Assembly (NCBI RefSeq): GCF_030814715.1
Contig: NZ_JAUSVO010000006.1
Coordinates: 62,001-126,000, forward strand
Source: Kaistia dalseonensis
GTDB taxonomy: Bacteria > Pseudomonadota > Alphaproteobacteria > Rhizobiales > Kaistiaceae
Direction: 5' to 3'
Length of the DNA: 64,000 bases
Every line of letters starts with the position of its first letter. Position 1 is the stretch's first letter. The notes beneath the pieces were generated by a model that saw only the letters and a program-made list of their open reading frames with translations, did not search any database and had not been told where the DNA came from. The position numbers and the translations under genes were made by a program. This document shows positions 63,855 to 64,000 of this stretch, one piece after another.

Positions 63855-64000
63855 CACTGATCGACGCCGGCGCGGCGGACATCGCAGGCGCCGGCGCGAT
63901 CTCCCGGGCATAATCGACACAGGCCGCGACGATCGGTGCGCAGACCGTGTTGCGGCCATAGGACGTGTCATTGTCGCCGGCATAAGTGAGCCGCACGGCG
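63799..64000 (-). CDS. C-terminal end of an unidentified protein, running off the right edge
   Basis: About 67 residues open to the window end: RLTYAGDNDTSYGRNTVC, APIVAACVDYAREIAPAP, then a Pro/Ala/Ser-rich tail and stop at 63799. Codon third positions are GC-rich and the first part looks like structured protein, so it is probably the tail of a gene starting beyond the window. It overlaps the HdeD-like gene by 56 bases at its 3' end. No family recognised; a chance frame is possible. Confidence 0.4.
   Translation of the reverse strand, partial: AVRLTYAGDNDTSYGRNTVCAPIVAACVDYAREIAPAPAMSAAPASISVRTPDAAPPDPGRYSSSP

Overview
The window is GC-rich, densely coding alphaproteobacterial chromosome. 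I read it as Hyphomicrobiales (Rhizobiales) from gene order and protein families: a purC-purS-purQ-purL-bolA-grxD run, a livHMGF operon followed by a small DUF6867-type membrane protein, a DUF1476 ATP-synthase inhibitor (zeta), a Usg-family protein, a BA14K-type secreted protein and a Fe-S-less family-4-like uracil-DNA glycosylase. I cannot fix the genus; Kaistia- or Bosea-like soil lineages are guesses. I see no insertion sequence, integrase, phage gene, CRISPR array, tRNA or rRNA.

Layout. 1-4.6 kb: end of a sugar ABC importer operon (permease end, MalK-type ATPase, BadF-type kinase, SIS sugar-phosphate protein, D-threonine-aldolase/DSD1-type PLP enzyme), probably amino-sugar catabolism. 4.8-9.7 kb: two LysR regulators beside an aldo/keto reductase and an EamA exporter, with a compact HemS-like protein between them. 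9.7-14.2 kb: gpt, a CinA-N protein, map-radC, a second aldo/keto reductase. 14.2-17.3 kb: a Gtr-type glycosylation cassette (GtrB-GtrA fusion plus GtrII-like membrane glucosyltransferase) behind a palindrome-rich leader. 17.5-21.7 kb: the Anbu operon (circularly permuted ATP-grasp, alpha-E, transglutaminase-like, Anbu peptidase) behind a good sigma-54 promoter match. 21.7-31.6 kb: usg, mocA-like plus split xdhC genes, an enol-lactonase-like hydrolase, ETF-ubiquinone oxidoreductase, L,D-transpeptidase, sorbosone dehydrogenase, UDG, MFS transporter. 31.8-38.8 kb: branched-chain amino-acid ABC system with two binding proteins. 38.8-51.4 kb: DadA-like oxidase, rpe, purB, gpx, aqpZ, HpcH aldolase, zeta inhibitor, then pur genes, bolA, grxD. 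51.6-57.9 kb: BA14K protein, ttcA, EamA, rpsD with a structured leader, Asp/Glu racemase, Gfo/Idh/MocA dehydrogenase, luciferase-like oxidoreductase. 58.0-61.5 kb: a four-gene polyprenyl-phosphate sugar cassette (GtrB-like GT2, YdjC/NaxD-like deacetylase, GtrA, convergent GT87 transferase), predicted to decorate lipid A or another envelope glycan with an amino sugar. 61.5-64 kb: murI, trmJ-like, HdeD-like, and a gene running off the right edge.

The two systems most worth attention are the Anbu operon, where a sigma-54 promoter lies ahead of a set whose transglutaminase-like member has lost its catalytic cysteine, and the amino-sugar cassette at 58-61.5 kb, which has the same component logic as the Bordetella lgm and Francisella FlmF2/NaxD/FlmK lipid A systems. 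Names come from recognised motifs and remembered family sequences; no search was run.
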